Origin: Chromatiaceae bacterium
Lineage (GTDB): Bacteria > Pseudomonadota > Gammaproteobacteria > Chromatiales > Chromatiaceae
DNA: 37,004 nucleotides
Direction of reading: 5' to 3'
Assembly: GCA_022340805.1 (NCBI GenBank)
Contig: JAJDNF010000080.1
Span: 1-37,004 of the forward strand
A program made the position numbers and the translations under genes. Under the pieces are notes generated by a model. It was not told the DNA's origin and did no database searches. It saw only the letters and a program-made list of their open reading frames with translations. This document shows positions 1 through 8,070 of the stretch, piece by piece. Positions within the stretch are counted from its first letter, which is position 1. Every line of letters begins with the position of its first letter.

Positions 1-171
1 AGGCTAGAAGACGTGGGATCGGCGTTGAAGAAGGCGGTGGACATGCAGATGAACGAAGGCAAGACCTGCATCCTCGAGATCATGTGTACGCGCGAACTGG
101 GCGACCCGTTCCGTCGCGATGCACTGAGCAAGCCGGTCCGCTACCTGGAAAAGTACAAAGACTACGTTTAA
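1..171 (+). CDS. xsc: Sulfoacetaldehyde acetyltransferase, C-terminal end (partial)
   Basis: The reading frame is open from base 1 and stops at TAA 169-171, giving the last 56 residues of a protein cut by the window edge. The tail contains LGDPFRRDAL followed by KPVRYLEKYKDYV, which I recognise as the characteristic end of Xsc. Xsc is a cytoplasmic ThDP enzyme that converts sulfoacetaldehyde and phosphate to acetyl phosphate and sulfite, the key desulfonation step in taurine and isethionate breakdown. The catalytic domains lie outside the window, so the call rests on the tail only. Acetate kinase downstream, which consumes acetyl phosphate, supports it. Another ThDP synthase-family member is the main alternative. 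Confidence 0.8.
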   Translation, partial: RLEDVGSALKKAVDMQMNEGKTCILEIMCTRELGDPFRRDALSKPVRYLEKYKDYV

Positions 172-197
172 GCGAACTTTCCTCTGCTGGGTGATCT

Positions 198-232
198 TTC
201 CGGGGTCCCGTGCGAGGCCCCGGGGTTTTTTT
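198..232 (+). terminator. Rho-independent terminator after xsc
   Basis: A G+C-rich stem pairs CCGGGG (200-205) with CCCCGG (218-223) and is followed by GG and a run of seven T (226-232). It begins 28 bases after the xsc stop. It separates xsc from ackA, so ackA is either transcribed from its own promoter in 233-381 or by partial read-through. I saw no convincing -35/-10 pair in that 149-base leader. Confidence 0.85.
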
Positions 233-381
233 GAGCCGTTGCGGCGAGTCGTCGGTGCCCGGTTGACATGCCCCGGACATCTGTATGCAGCTGGGCAGGG
301 GCACATTGCCACGCCGCTTTGCGAGGCCAAGGGGCTTGTCCCTGGTGCACAAGGCGTGGTCCGAATGTGGCGGGGGCGACG

Positions 382-1623
382 ATGACGAATGCCGGGATAC
401 TGGTCCTCAATGCCGGTTCATCCAGTCTGAAGTTTGCAGTCTTTGCGTTGTCCGGGGACAGTGACGAAGGCACTGTCGTGCTGCGCGGCCAGATCTCCGC
501 GATCGGTTCCGCTGCTTTGTTCAGAGCCTGGAACCGGTTCAGACGCAGCGCTGCCGAGTCAGAGTCGCGTGCGGTCGCGGACCTTGCCACCCACCAGAAG
601 GCGATCGAATATGCGCTCGCCTGGATCGGCGAGAAATCTGACGGCATGCAGCTGATCGCGGTCGGCCATCGCGTGGTACATGGTGGGCCGGAGCGCAGTG
701 CCTCGGCGCTGGTCAGCGACGCGCTGCTGCATGAGCTGGACGTACTTTCCCTGTTGGCGCCGCATCATCAGCCACACAACCTGGCGGCGATCCGTGCGGT
801 CCGTGCGGTTGCGCCCGATCTGCCACAGGTCGCCTGCTTCGATACCGCATTCCATGCCGGCCAGCCCGAGGTCGCGCGCCGCCTGCCGCTGCCTGCGATG
901 TATCGGGAGATGGGGCTGCAGCGCTATGGCTTCCACGGCCTGTCTTATGAATACATCACCAGCGTCGTTGCCGAGCACAATGCCGGACAATTACCGGAAA
1001 GGCTGATCGTTGCGCATTTGGGCAACGGCGCCAGTCTCTGCGCCATCAGCGGCGGGCGGAGTATTGCCACATCGATGGGCTTTTCGACGCTGGACGGTCT
1101 GTTGATGGGCACCCGCAGCGGTTCAATCGATCCGGGCGTCCTGCTGCATCTGATGCGCGAGGAGCAGATGGCCGAACCCGATCTGTCAAACCTGCTCTAT
1201 AACCAAAGCGGTCTGTTGGGTGTCTCGGGCATCAGTTCAGACATGCAGGTGCTGTTGAGCAGCAGCGAACGCGGTGCGGTCGAGGCGGTGGAGTTGTTCT
1301 GCTATACATTGATGCGCTCGATCGGCTCGATGGCGGCCGCACTTCAGGGTGTGGATGGTATTGTGTTCACCGGTGGCATCGGTGAGCATGCCGCGCAGAT
1401 CCGCCAGACTGTATGCGAGAATCTGGCCTGGTTGGGAGTGGATTTCGATGTTGCGGCGAACACCGCCGGTGCGTCGTTGCTGACTCGCGCGGCCAGCCGC
1501 GTCCGGGTCTGGGTCATCCCGACCGACGAGGAGCGGATCATTGCGCGGCACGCGGTGCGCGTGGTGCGCACCGCGGGTCTGGCGGCTGGTCCAGCGGCAG
1601 AAGTCGAACCGCCGCGGGACTGA
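382..1623 (+). CDS. ackA: Acetate kinase
   Basis: A 413-residue acetokinase, close to the usual length of about 400. It makes ATP and acetate from acetyl phosphate and ADP in the cytoplasm. Family motifs are present in order: the N-terminal LNAGSSSLKF phosphate-binding signature, HRVVHGG, FDTAFH, YGFHGLSYEY, HLGNGASLCAI, then MGTRSGSIDPG and FTGGIGEH of the second ASKHA half. I chose ATG 382 because the protein then begins MTNAGILVLNAGSSS as in the family, with a GGGGGC stretch just upstream; the frame is open back to 268 but that extension is unlike the family. The position after xsc suggests it takes the acetyl phosphate Xsc releases. No pta is in view, so the usual xsc-pta route to acetyl-CoA is not seen. 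Confidence 0.95.
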   Translation: MTNAGILVLNAGSSSLKFAVFALSGDSDEGTVVLRGQISAIGSAALFRAWNRFRRSAAESESRAVADLATHQKAIEYALAWIGEKSDGMQLIAVGHRVVHGGPERSASALVSDALLHELDVLSLLAPHHQPHNLAAIRAVRAVAPDLPQVACFDTAFHAGQPEVARRLPLPAMYREMGLQRYGFHGLSYEYITSVVAEHNAGQLPERLIVAHLGNGASLCAISGGRSIATSMGFSTLDGLLMGTRSGSIDPGVLLHLMREEQMAEPDLSNLLYNQSGLLGVSGISSDMQVLLSSSERGAVEAVELFCYTLMRSIGSMAAALQGVDGIVFTGGIGEHAAQIRQTVCENLAWLGVDFDVAANTAGASLLTRAASRVRVWVIPTDEERIIARHAVRVVRTAGLAAGPAAEVEPPRD

Positions 1624-1733
1624 TCCCCGGACATCCGTACCCGGCCGCTTTTTGCGCCTGACCCGGCCATTGCACATGGCCGCCGGGATTGTGCACGCTG
1701 TCGTCGAACAACAACACCAGCCAAGAGGCCGCT

Positions 1734-2939
1734 ATGTCGACACCAGAGATGGAAGATTTTCACCGTATAAAGCGCCTGCCGCCCTATGTATTCGGAATCG
1801 TCAATGCGCTGAAGGCAGAGGCCCGCGCGCGCGGTGAAGATATTATCGACTTCGGCATGGGTAATCCCGACCAGCCGACGCCTCGGCATATCGTCGACAA
1901 GCTGTGCGAGGCGGCACAGCGCGGCGATACCCATAGGTACTCGGTATCGAAAGGCATTCCGCGCCTGCGCAAGGCGATCTGTGACTGGTATCAGCGCCGC
2001 TATGCGGTGAGTTTGGACCCGGAGAGCCAGGCCATCGTCACCATTGGTTCGAAAGAGGGGCTGGCACATCTGGCACTGGCCTGTGTCGGACCCGGCGACA
2101 CGGTGCTGGTGCCGAACCCTTCGTACCCGATCCACCCGTATGGCTTCATCATTGCCGGCGCCGATGTGCGTCACGTGCCGATGCAAAGCGAGCGCGGCTT
2201 CTTTACTGAGTTGGAGCATGCCATCCTGCAGTCGTGGCCGAAGCCCAAGATGCTGGTGCTGAGCTTTCCGTCCAACCCCACCGCGCAATGTGTCGACCTG
2301 GCCTTTTTCGAGAAGGTTATCGCCATCGCCCGCGAGCACAACATCTGGGTTGTGCACGATCTGGCCTATGCCGACATCGTGTTCGATGGTCAGCGGGTGC
2401 CGTCTATCCTGCAGGTGCCGGGTGCAGACCGGATCGCGGTGGAATTCTTTTCGCTGTCGAAGAGCTACAACATGCCAGGCTGGCGGGTCGGGTTCATGTG
2501 CGGCAACGAAATCCTGGTCGGCGCGCTGGCGCGTATGAAGTCGTATCTCGATTACGGCATGTTTGCACCGATCCAGATTGCCGCAATCACGGCATTGGAG
2601 GGGCCACAGGACTGCGTCGGCGAGATCCGCGATATGTACCAGCGCCGTCGCGACGTATTGTGCGACGGCCTGAACAATGCGGGCTGGCCGGTCGAGCGAC
2701 CGAAGGCGACGATGTTCGTCTGGGCCAAGATTCCACAGGCCTATCGATCCATGGGCTCGTTGGAATTTTCCAAGAAACTGATCCGCGATGCAAAAGTCGC
2801 TGCTGCCCCGGGCATCGGCTTTGGCGAATTCGGTGACGACTATGTTCGCTTTGGGCTGATTGAGAACGAGCACCGGATCCGGCAGGCGGTACGGGGCATT
2901 CGCGACATGTTGCGCAAGGATGGGGTCGGGGGCGGGTAG
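1734..2939 (+). CDS. alaC: Alanine transaminase, AlaC type (class I PLP aminotransferase)
   Basis: A 401-residue fold-type I aminotransferase that matches my recollection of E. coli AlaC along its whole length: FxRIxRLPPYVF near the start, GEDIIDFxMGNPD, [34 protein letters not shown], and the PLP-lysine motif [12 protein letters not shown] with the Schiff-base lysine at about residue 243. It interconverts alanine plus 2-oxoglutarate with pyruvate plus glutamate. ATG 1734 was chosen because it follows an AAGAGG ribosome-binding site and matches the family start; the frame is open to 1689. It lies 110 bases after ackA. Taurine:pyruvate transaminase forms alanine, so an alanine transaminase beside xsc could regenerate pyruvate. 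That link is inference, since AlaC is also a common housekeeping enzyme. Confidence 0.92.
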   Translation: MSTPEMEDFHRIKRLPPYVFGIVNALKAEARARGEDIIDFGMGNPDQPTPRHIVDKLCEAAQRGDTHRYSVSKGIPRLRKAICDWYQRRYAVSLDPESQAIVTIGSKEGLAHLALACVGPGDTVLVPNPSYPIHPYGFIIAGADVRHVPMQSERGFFTELEHAILQSWPKPKMLVLSFPSNPTAQCVDLAFFEKVIAIAREHNIWVVHDLAYADIVFDGQRVPSILQVPGADRIAVEFFSLSKSYNMPGWRVGFMCGNEILVGALARMKSYLDYGMFAPIQIAAITALEGPQDCVGEIRDMYQRRRDVLCDGLNNAGWPVERPKATMFVWAKIPQAYRSMGSLEFSKKLIRDAKVAAAPGIGFGEFGDDYVRFGLIENEHRIRQAVRGIRDMLRKDGVGGG

Positions 2940-3082
2940 GGCGCTGATTCCGCCGGGTGACGAAATATCAAACCTCGCCGTTGCAGCCTGCCTGCTGTCC
3001 GCTTCCGGCACACAGAGGGGCAGAGCTGCGGCGCCGCGAATCCATCCGGCCCGCTCGCCGATGGGAACATTGCACAGCCCGA

Positions 3083-3162
3083 GTAGGGTGCATTAGGCGT
3101 AGGCCGCAATGCACCGGGTAGCGTCGCAAACGGTGCAATACGCTGCGCTATTGCACCCTTAC
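3083..3162. repeat. GTAGGGTGCA-ended palindromic repeat, copy 1
   Basis: An 80-base element starts GTAGGGTGCATTAGGCG and ends CTATTGCACCCTTAC, so its ends are imperfect inverted repeats. Internally GGTGCAATA and TATTGCACC form a perfect 9-base stem around CGCTGCGC. It sits in the 331-base gap (2940-3270) between the convergent alaC and PliI-like genes. The rest of that gap shows no gene. The same family recurs near 7.0, 14.7 and 25.7 kb, and it resembles REP/BIME- or MITE-type intergenic repeats. Confidence 0.85.
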
Positions 3163-3270
3163 CGCCACCGCCGGGGCCTGCGATGCAATGCTCTTTCGAC
3201 TATGCAGTCTGGACGGCTCATGCGGTTCGGTGGTCACGGTCTGCGCCGCGTCCGGGCAGGCCGGCTGCGA

Positions 3271-3891
3271 TCAGTAGTCGATCATGCTGTCCAACTCGAG
3301 AAGCCAGCCGGCCTCGCCAGGGACAAGCCTGTATTGCAGCTGCCGCATTCCGCCGGTGGGTCTGGCGTTGGTGTCGTTGTCGCGGTACACGGGAAAGCGG
3401 CGGCCCAGCACACCCTCGAGCACGGTGAACTGATCGTGGCCCATGTAACCCGCTGACGCCACCGGGTCGTCGGTCAGTGGAGGCAGGTAGATCGCGCTGA
3501 GCGATTTTCCCCGGTTGGACGCATAGGCCACCAGCGAGCCATAGGAGCCACTCCCTGCGGAGTGCACGTAGACATAGATCTCCGGCGAACCGTCGCGATC
3601 GAGGTCGGCCACCTCGGCGCCGCTGACGGTCCCGTCGATCGTTTGCTCGATCGGGCTGTTGTCGACCGAGAGTCCTGCCGGGACGATGTGCAGCGTGTTG
3701 ATCGAGCCCTGGTTCGCGCAGGTGACGCGAAACCGGATGCCGTGCAGCGCCAGGGTGCGATCGAAAGATGTGCCCGAGACGGCGCTGTCCGGTGCGGCCG
3801 CCGCAATGCTGCCGGTACCCGCCGCGAGGCCCGAGTTGGGCAGGTGGCCGAGGATCAGGGCGGCAAACAGGCAGGCGTGCAATCTCCTCAT
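3271..3891 (-). CDS. Secreted PliI-like (I-type lysozyme inhibitor) protein
   Basis: A 206-residue protein with a signal peptide (MRRLHACLFAALILGHL, likely cleaved near GLAAG), so periplasmic or secreted. The mature part contains FDRTLALHGIRFRV, an FG-GAP-like VADLDRDGSPEIYVYV stretch, and SAGSGSYGSLVAY. The SGSY sequence fits the SGxxY inhibitory loop described for PliI proteins, which block invertebrate-type lysozyme in the periplasm. The C-terminal half (YMGHDQF, RRFPVYRDNDTNA, RQLQYRLVPGEAGW) is well conserved in relatives I recall. ATG 3891 follows a GGGAG ribosome-binding site. It is on the minus strand downstream of the DUF6524-like gene, 62 bases away. The family assignment is from memory and moderately secure; secretion is well supported. 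Confidence 0.65.
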   Translation of the reverse strand: MRRLHACLFAALILGHLPNSGLAAGTGSIAAAAPDSAVSGTSFDRTLALHGIRFRVTCANQGSINTLHIVPAGLSVDNSPIEQTIDGTVSGAEVADLDRDGSPEIYVYVHSAGSGSYGSLVAYASNRGKSLSAIYLPPLTDDPVASAGYMGHDQFTVLEGVLGRRFPVYRDNDTNARPTGGMRQLQYRLVPGEAGWLLELDSMIDY

Positions 3892-3953
3892 AGGGCTCCC
3901 TTCGCTGATCGAATACGCGGCGCCGCGCGGTCCCGGTCAACCGTCGTTTGTGG

Positions 3954-4379
3954 TCAGCCGTTGTCCTCGACGTCGTCGACGTCGATCTGCCCGGTAAGCT
4001 TGCGGCGGATGTGCGACCACGACATGCCGGTCGCCAGGATCGCGGACAGCAGTACCAGCACGAGGTAGGTGATCACCTTGAGATTGTCTGCATCCAGCCA
4101 GCCACGATCGATGACCAGCCACAGCAGGGTCCCGAAGAAACCTGCAGCGAGCAGAATCCCGAGCATGCCCAGCGAGCGGGCGGTGGCGCGCAGGAACATC
4201 ACCCAGCCGATCAGCAGCACCACGCCGGCGAACGCAACCAGCGGGCCAAAGTCGTGCATGCTGTCTTTCACCCAGTGAAAGTACGAATAGCCGCTCGGAT
4301 TGTAGGTCGCGAACACCAGAACCATTGCGCCGATCAAGCGGGCCAGAAAACTCATGAACGTAAAGCTCTTGGCAGCCAT
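3954..4379 (-). CDS. Small integral membrane protein, DUF6524-like
   Basis: A 141-residue protein, mostly hydrophobic, with about four predicted membrane segments: FLARLIGAMVLVFATY, LVAFAGVVLLIGWVMFL, MLGILLAAGFFGTLLWLVI and VITYLVLVLLSAILATG. It has a short acidic cytoplasmic-type tail (DVDDVEDNG). The N-terminal MAAKSFTFMSFLARL and YNPSGYSYFHWV are typical of a small family I recall as DUF6524, of unknown function. It lies between the EF-hand gene upstream (133-base gap holding a strong hairpin) and the PliI-like gene downstream. No function can be assigned. Confidence 0.75.
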   Translation of the reverse strand: MAAKSFTFMSFLARLIGAMVLVFATYNPSGYSYFHWVKDSMHDFGPLVAFAGVVLLIGWVMFLRATARSLGMLGILLAAGFFGTLLWLVIDRGWLDADNLKVITYLVLVLLSAILATGMSWSHIRRKLTGQIDVDDVEDNG

Positions 4380-4463
4380 GTGAAGGGTTTCCCGTCGTTG
4401 TCGCAGAAGAAGATGGTGCGAAGGATAACGCAGCCGTTTCGGATCGGGCCAGTAGTCCGGGGA

Positions 4464-4490
4464 CGACCGGTCGGATCAACCGACCGGTCG
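4464..4490 (-). terminator. Strong hairpin downstream of the EF-hand gene
   Basis: A perfect 11-base inverted repeat, CGACCGGTCGG (4464-4474) and CCGACCGGTCG (4480-4490), with a 5-base loop. It lies 22 bases past the stop of the minus-strand EF-hand gene and upstream of the DUF6524-like gene. There is no T run, so it may be a Rho-assisted terminator, an mRNA-stabilising hairpin or a dyad operator rather than a classic terminator. Confidence 0.45.
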
Positions 4491-4512
4491 CTTGCGGGTC
4501 ATGCCGTTCCGG

Positions 4513-6771
4513 TCAAGACCCCGGCTTTGCCGTTTCGGCGGGCGCCGCAGCAGGCGCAGCCGGGGCTGCGGCCTGTTCCACCTGCGCCGCGGTCTGTTCG
4601 GCCTTGTGGCGAAGCTGCGACCACCATTGGGTAAGCAGGCCCTTCTCCCACAGCGCGCCAAGCACGGCGAACAGGATCAGCACGAACAGGTAGAATTTCC
4701 ACGGCCGCTTCTTGTCCGCGAACGGGTCGCGCATCGAGCGCTGCGCGCCCGGTGGCAGCACCGCGGTGCCGGTCAGCGTGGTGCCGAACGGGATGTTGAT
4801 CCGTGCGCGGGTGTTCACCGCCCAGCCATTGGCGTCCAGGATCGGGCCGAGGTTGCGTTGGCGCAGCTTCATGAAGGCCATGATCATCGATGGGCCAGAA
4901 ACAACCAGCATGAGACCGGCGATTGCCAGTGGCATCTGCCACCAGCTCAGGCTGAAAAAGCCGGTCAGTGCCGAGGCGATGGCCGTGCCTATGGCCCCGA
5001 CGGCCAGGCCGACCGCGGCGAAGATACCGGCGAACTTGCCGATGTCGAACGGCGTCGGCGGCGCCTTGCCCGCCTGTGCCTTGTCGGCGGTTGCGCCAAT
5101 ACCCTTGGCGGCACTCTCCTCGACCGTCTTGTCCTGCGCGCCGGCGAACTTCTCGATTTGCTGCGAGATCATGCGCGCGATGCGCTTGTACGGTGACCAG
5201 AACGCCTGGCGAATGCTGATCGGGTGCTCGATCAGCTTGACGATGGTGGCATCCCAGTCGGCACCGGCGCGGTCGTAGAACACGCCGTTGCGTCCAACCA
5301 TCAGGTTGTCGGCATCGCCGTCGGTGAACGCCGCGGCGATCGTGATCTTTTCGTCACCGCCGCGGCGCCGGCACTCGCAGTAGGCCAGATAGGTCTGGCT
5401 CAGTGCCGCCAGCGCACTGTGTGCGGCCACGTCTTTGACCACCACGCACAGATCGCAGCTGCGACCATCCAGGTACAGCGTGCCGGCCTGGAAGATTGCA
5501 TGCTGTGACGGCGTGTAGAAGTCGCGCATCGACACGAAGTTGTTCAGCAGCGTGTCGAGGTGTTGGTAGTAGTGGACCAGCCGATCCACCGAGGCGATCG
5601 CGTCGGCATCACCGGCAACCGCCTTGTCCTTTTCGAGCAGTGCGCCGATGGTCGCCTGCAGGCCACCGCCGACGAGTTCCTTCACCCGCGGTGCACCCAG
5701 CTGTGCGACGCTGTCGCCGCGGTGCCGCGTCAGCCAGGCTGAATGCGCGGCGAAGCGGGTGCTGATGTCGTCCCATTGTGCCGCGTTGAGTTCGCTGACA
5801 TCGCCGAGCATTGGTACGACCACCTGCTCGCGAAACGCGCCCAGCGCCGCGGACCACCCCGGGTTGAGATGCTTGCTCAACGACAGCGGCTGGTCGGCTG
5901 CAACGCGCACCAGCGGGAACGCAGCCAGTTCCTCGGTCGTCGCCGACAGGGTCTTCAGCGCCAGCGCTGTGTAGTCGGTCTCGCCCGGGTTCAGGAATGC
6001 CTCTGCGCTGCGGTCGAAGGACACCAGGCGGGAGCGGGTGAAATAGTCGTCGATCTTGGCCTGCACCGCGGCGAATACGCTCGCGGCCTGTTCGGTCGCG
6101 TCGCCCAGCGGGCGCACGTTGGCTGCATCGGCCTCTGCCTCTGCCCACCATTCGAGGTACGCGGCGGCCTCGCCGAAGAATTTCTCTAGCAGCTCGTCGT
6201 TGATGCCGTCTGCGCCGCTGCGATCGGGCACCGAGCCGACGCAGCTCATCACATCCTCGATGGCCTTCGCGACACGCTCGTCGTCGCCCGCGGCGGCGAC
6301 CGGGATCACGCCGTCGCCGTTGAACAGGGTCGCGGCGAAGATCCTGCTGGTATCGGCGGTCTCTGCAGCGGTGACGAGCATCGAATCCGATTTGTCGAAG
6401 TATTTGAGGATGCGCCGCGCAGAGCCCAGCAGCTGCCGGCCCTCCTCGTTGCTGTCGTCGATCGCGGAAAGCAGAAGGCCTTCGGTATGCTCGAACAGCT
6501 CGGCCGGGTTCTTCAGCACGGTGCACACCCACTTGACTGCCGCGATCACCTCGGGAACGCGGATCCGGCCGTCGCCGTCGGTATCGAGCAGGGCCAGGGT
6601 GTGTGCGTCGAACTCGACGCCGGTGGTCGGGCAGCTCAGCGCCGCCCACAGCTTCTGGTCGAGTCCCGCCAGGTGGCAGATGTCCTCCGCCGAGTCGATG
6701 ATGACCTGATCAAATCCACCGAGACGGTGAAAACGCCAACGGTGGCTTTGCGTGTCCGGATTCGGCGCCAT
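4513..6771 (-). CDS. Large EF-hand protein with C-terminal membrane anchor, function unknown
   Basis: A 752-residue protein I cannot assign to a characterised family. Near the N-terminus it has a canonical EF-hand calcium loop, DTDGDGRIRVPE (about residues 63-74), and a second degenerate loop, FNGDGVIPV (about 145). A long soluble, mostly helical region follows up to about residue 570. Then come three likely membrane segments (about 580-604, 614-635 and 691-708) and an Ala/Pro-rich tail. RARINIPFGTTLTGTAVLPPGAQRSMRDPFADK lies between membrane segments 2 and 3 and may be a small beta domain. ATG 6771 gives MAPNPDTQSHRWRF. A strong hairpin follows its stop. It could be a calcium-responsive membrane-associated factor; that is inference from the EF-hand alone. 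Confidence 0.8.
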   Translation of the reverse strand: MAPNPDTQSHRWRFHRLGGFDQVIIDSAEDICHLAGLDQKLWAALSCPTTGVEFDAHTLALLDTDGDGRIRVPEVIAAVKWVCTVLKNPAELFEHTEGLLLSAIDDSNEEGRQLLGSARRILKYFDKSDSMLVTAAETADTSRIFAATLFNGDGVIPVAAAGDDERVAKAIEDVMSCVGSVPDRSGADGINDELLEKFFGEAAAYLEWWAEAEADAANVRPLGDATEQAASVFAAVQAKIDDYFTRSRLVSFDRSAEAFLNPGETDYTALALKTLSATTEELAAFPLVRVAADQPLSLSKHLNPGWSAALGAFREQVVVPMLGDVSELNAAQWDDISTRFAAHSAWLTRHRGDSVAQLGAPRVKELVGGGLQATIGALLEKDKAVAGDADAIASVDRLVHYYQHLDTLLNNFVSMRDFYTPSQHAIFQAGTLYLDGRSCDLCVVVKDVAAHSALAALSQTYLAYCECRRRGGDEKITIAAAFTDGDADNLMVGRNGVFYDRAGADWDATIVKLIEHPISIRQAFWSPYKRIARMISQQIEKFAGAQDKTVEESAAKGIGATADKAQAGKAPPTPFDIGKFAGIFAAVGLAVGAIGTAIASALTGFFSLSWWQMPLAIAGLMLVVSGPSMIMAFMKLRQRNLGPILDANGWAVNTRARINIPFGTTLTGTAVLPPGAQRSMRDPFADKKRPWKFYLFVLILFAVLGALWEKGLLTQWWSQLRHKAEQTAAQVEQAAAPAAPAAAPAETAKPGS

Positions 6772-6922
6772 GGAAATTTCCTCTCGGCTGAGTTTGTGGA
6801 TCGGCTGCCCGGCGCCGGGCAGCCGTCGGATAGCCCGAGACTATGTCGGAAAGCCGATGCGGATGAAAGTGCAGAAATGTGCAATATCTGGACAGTGGCC
6901 CCGGCGTGGTCACGGTGTTTCA

Positions 6923-7135
6923 CGGCCCCGCCACTCGCGCAGGGGTACCGGGCGCCAGCCGCAATACCCCTGAAACGGCACATGCGGTGCAATACGCTGC
7001 GCTATTGCACCCGATGACTACTGTGGCAACCTGGTGTTCGAGCCTGTATCGGCTCGCGGCCCCGCCACGCGCGCAGGGGGCATTGTGCACATGCCGTCAT
7101 GCACCTGAAACGGCACATGCACTGCGCCATTGCAT
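6923..7135. repeat. Degenerate tandem copies of the GTAGGGTGCA repeat family, locus 2
   Basis: Two related units start at CGGCCCCGCCAC (6923 and 7057, period 134) and share GCGCAGGGG and TGAAACGGCACATGC. The best palindrome is GGTGCAATACGCTGCGCTATTGCACC in 6986-7011, identical to the hairpin core of the copy near 3.1 kb; the second unit is degraded (CACTGCGCCATTGCAT). They fill the 399-base gap 6772-7170 between the TPR lipoprotein stop and the EF-hand gene start. I saw no gene in this gap. The EF-hand gene promoter should lie close to 6780-6880. Confidence 0.7.
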
Positions 7136-7170
7136 CCCCATCGTGACTGTCGACCTGCGCCGGATGGCGC

Positions 7171-8070
7171 TCATTTGGGGTTGCCGCCCTTGTCCAGCTG
7201 GTGAAGGGTTGCCGTCGCCTCCGCGGCCAGGGCCGCATCGCCACTGCGCGCGCCCAGGTCGCGTGCGCGTTCCAGCCAGGTGCGGGCCTGTGGATCTTCG
7301 CGTTGCGCGGCACTGCGCCCGGCGCGCAGCAGGTAGTCGCCGGCCGACGCGTAGCGCCCGACACGTTCGGCCAGGTCGCCGGCTGCGGCCAGGACGCGGC
7401 TCATGCCGCGATAATCGCGTTCCAGGCTGCGCGCCGCGACCGCCTGGTCGAGCAGGCGCAACGCGTCGTCGGGCGCACCGTTGATCGCCGCGAGTCTGCC
7501 CTGCAGTTCGAAATGGTCGGCCGCGGCGCCGGGGCTGCCATCAGGGACCAGCGCGTCCAGGTGCGCCCTTATCCCCTGCGCGTCGTTACGGTCGGCGGCG
7601 ATCAGGCCGGCGACGAAATGTGCCTTGGCGGCGGTCGCCGGGGTGAGTGCGGCGCTGCGCAACAGCCGGTCGAGGATGGCCTGGGCCTCATCGGGTCGCT
7701 GCGCCCGGTAGTGGATGGTTGCCTCGAGCAGGGCCAGCTCCGGGTCTGGACCGAGGCCGCGCCGGCTGCGTTCCGCGTCGGCGCTGGCCAGCTGCGCGAG
7801 CGCGTCCGTGTATTGACCGAGGTAGGTCTGCGAGAGCGCCAGATTGAAGCGCGCATCGATGATCGCCTGGGGCATGTCTTCGGCCAGCGCCTCGTTCAGC
7901 GCGGCCTCGTAAAGGGTCGCGGCCTGGGCATACTGGCCCTGCAGGAAGGCCAGCCGGGCCGAACGGTCGAGTGACTGGCTTTCGGTCGGCGGTGGTGGCT
8001 CCGGCTGCGGCGTGCTGCTGCAACCGGCCATGGCGAGCGTCAGCAGCAGCGGCAATCCCGCCGGCTTCAT
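7171..8070 (-). CDS. TPR-type outer-membrane lipoprotein of the Mla-like operon
   Basis: A 299-residue lipoprotein: signal peptide MKPAGLPLLLTLAMAG followed by the lipidated Cys at residue 17 (lipobox LAMAGC) and a Pro/Glu-rich linker. The rest is helical with TPR-like repeats (LAFLQGQYAQAATLYEAAL, RFNLALSQTYLGQYTDALAQL, and others). The residues after Cys (SSTP) give no Asp retention signal, so outer-membrane sorting is likely. Its ATG overlaps the MCE gene stop by four bases (ATGA), making it the last gene of a five-gene unit. TPR lipoproteins often act as assembly or docking partners, so it may be the outer-membrane contact of the lipid transporter; that role is inference. In MlaA-type systems the outer-membrane partner is a different fold. 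Confidence 0.85.
   Translation of the reverse strand: MKPAGLPLLLTLAMAGCSSTPQPEPPPPTESQSLDRSARLAFLQGQYAQAATLYEAALNEALAEDMPQAIIDARFNLALSQTYLGQYTDALAQLASADAERSRRGLGPDPELALLEATIHYRAQRPDEAQAILDRLLRSAALTPATAAKAHFVAGLIAADRNDAQGIRAHLDALVPDGSPGAAADHFELQGRLAAINGAPDDALRLLDQAVAARSLERDYRGMSRVLAAAGDLAERVGRYASAGDYLLRAGRSAAQREDPQARTWLERARDLGARSGDAALAAEATATLHQLDKGGNPK

Noticed and set aside
1344-3011. Long minus-strand open frame (555 codons) opposite ackA and alaC
   Set aside because: It is antisense to two well-recognised enzymes, its translation has no recognisable motif, and high GC content readily keeps the opposite frame open.
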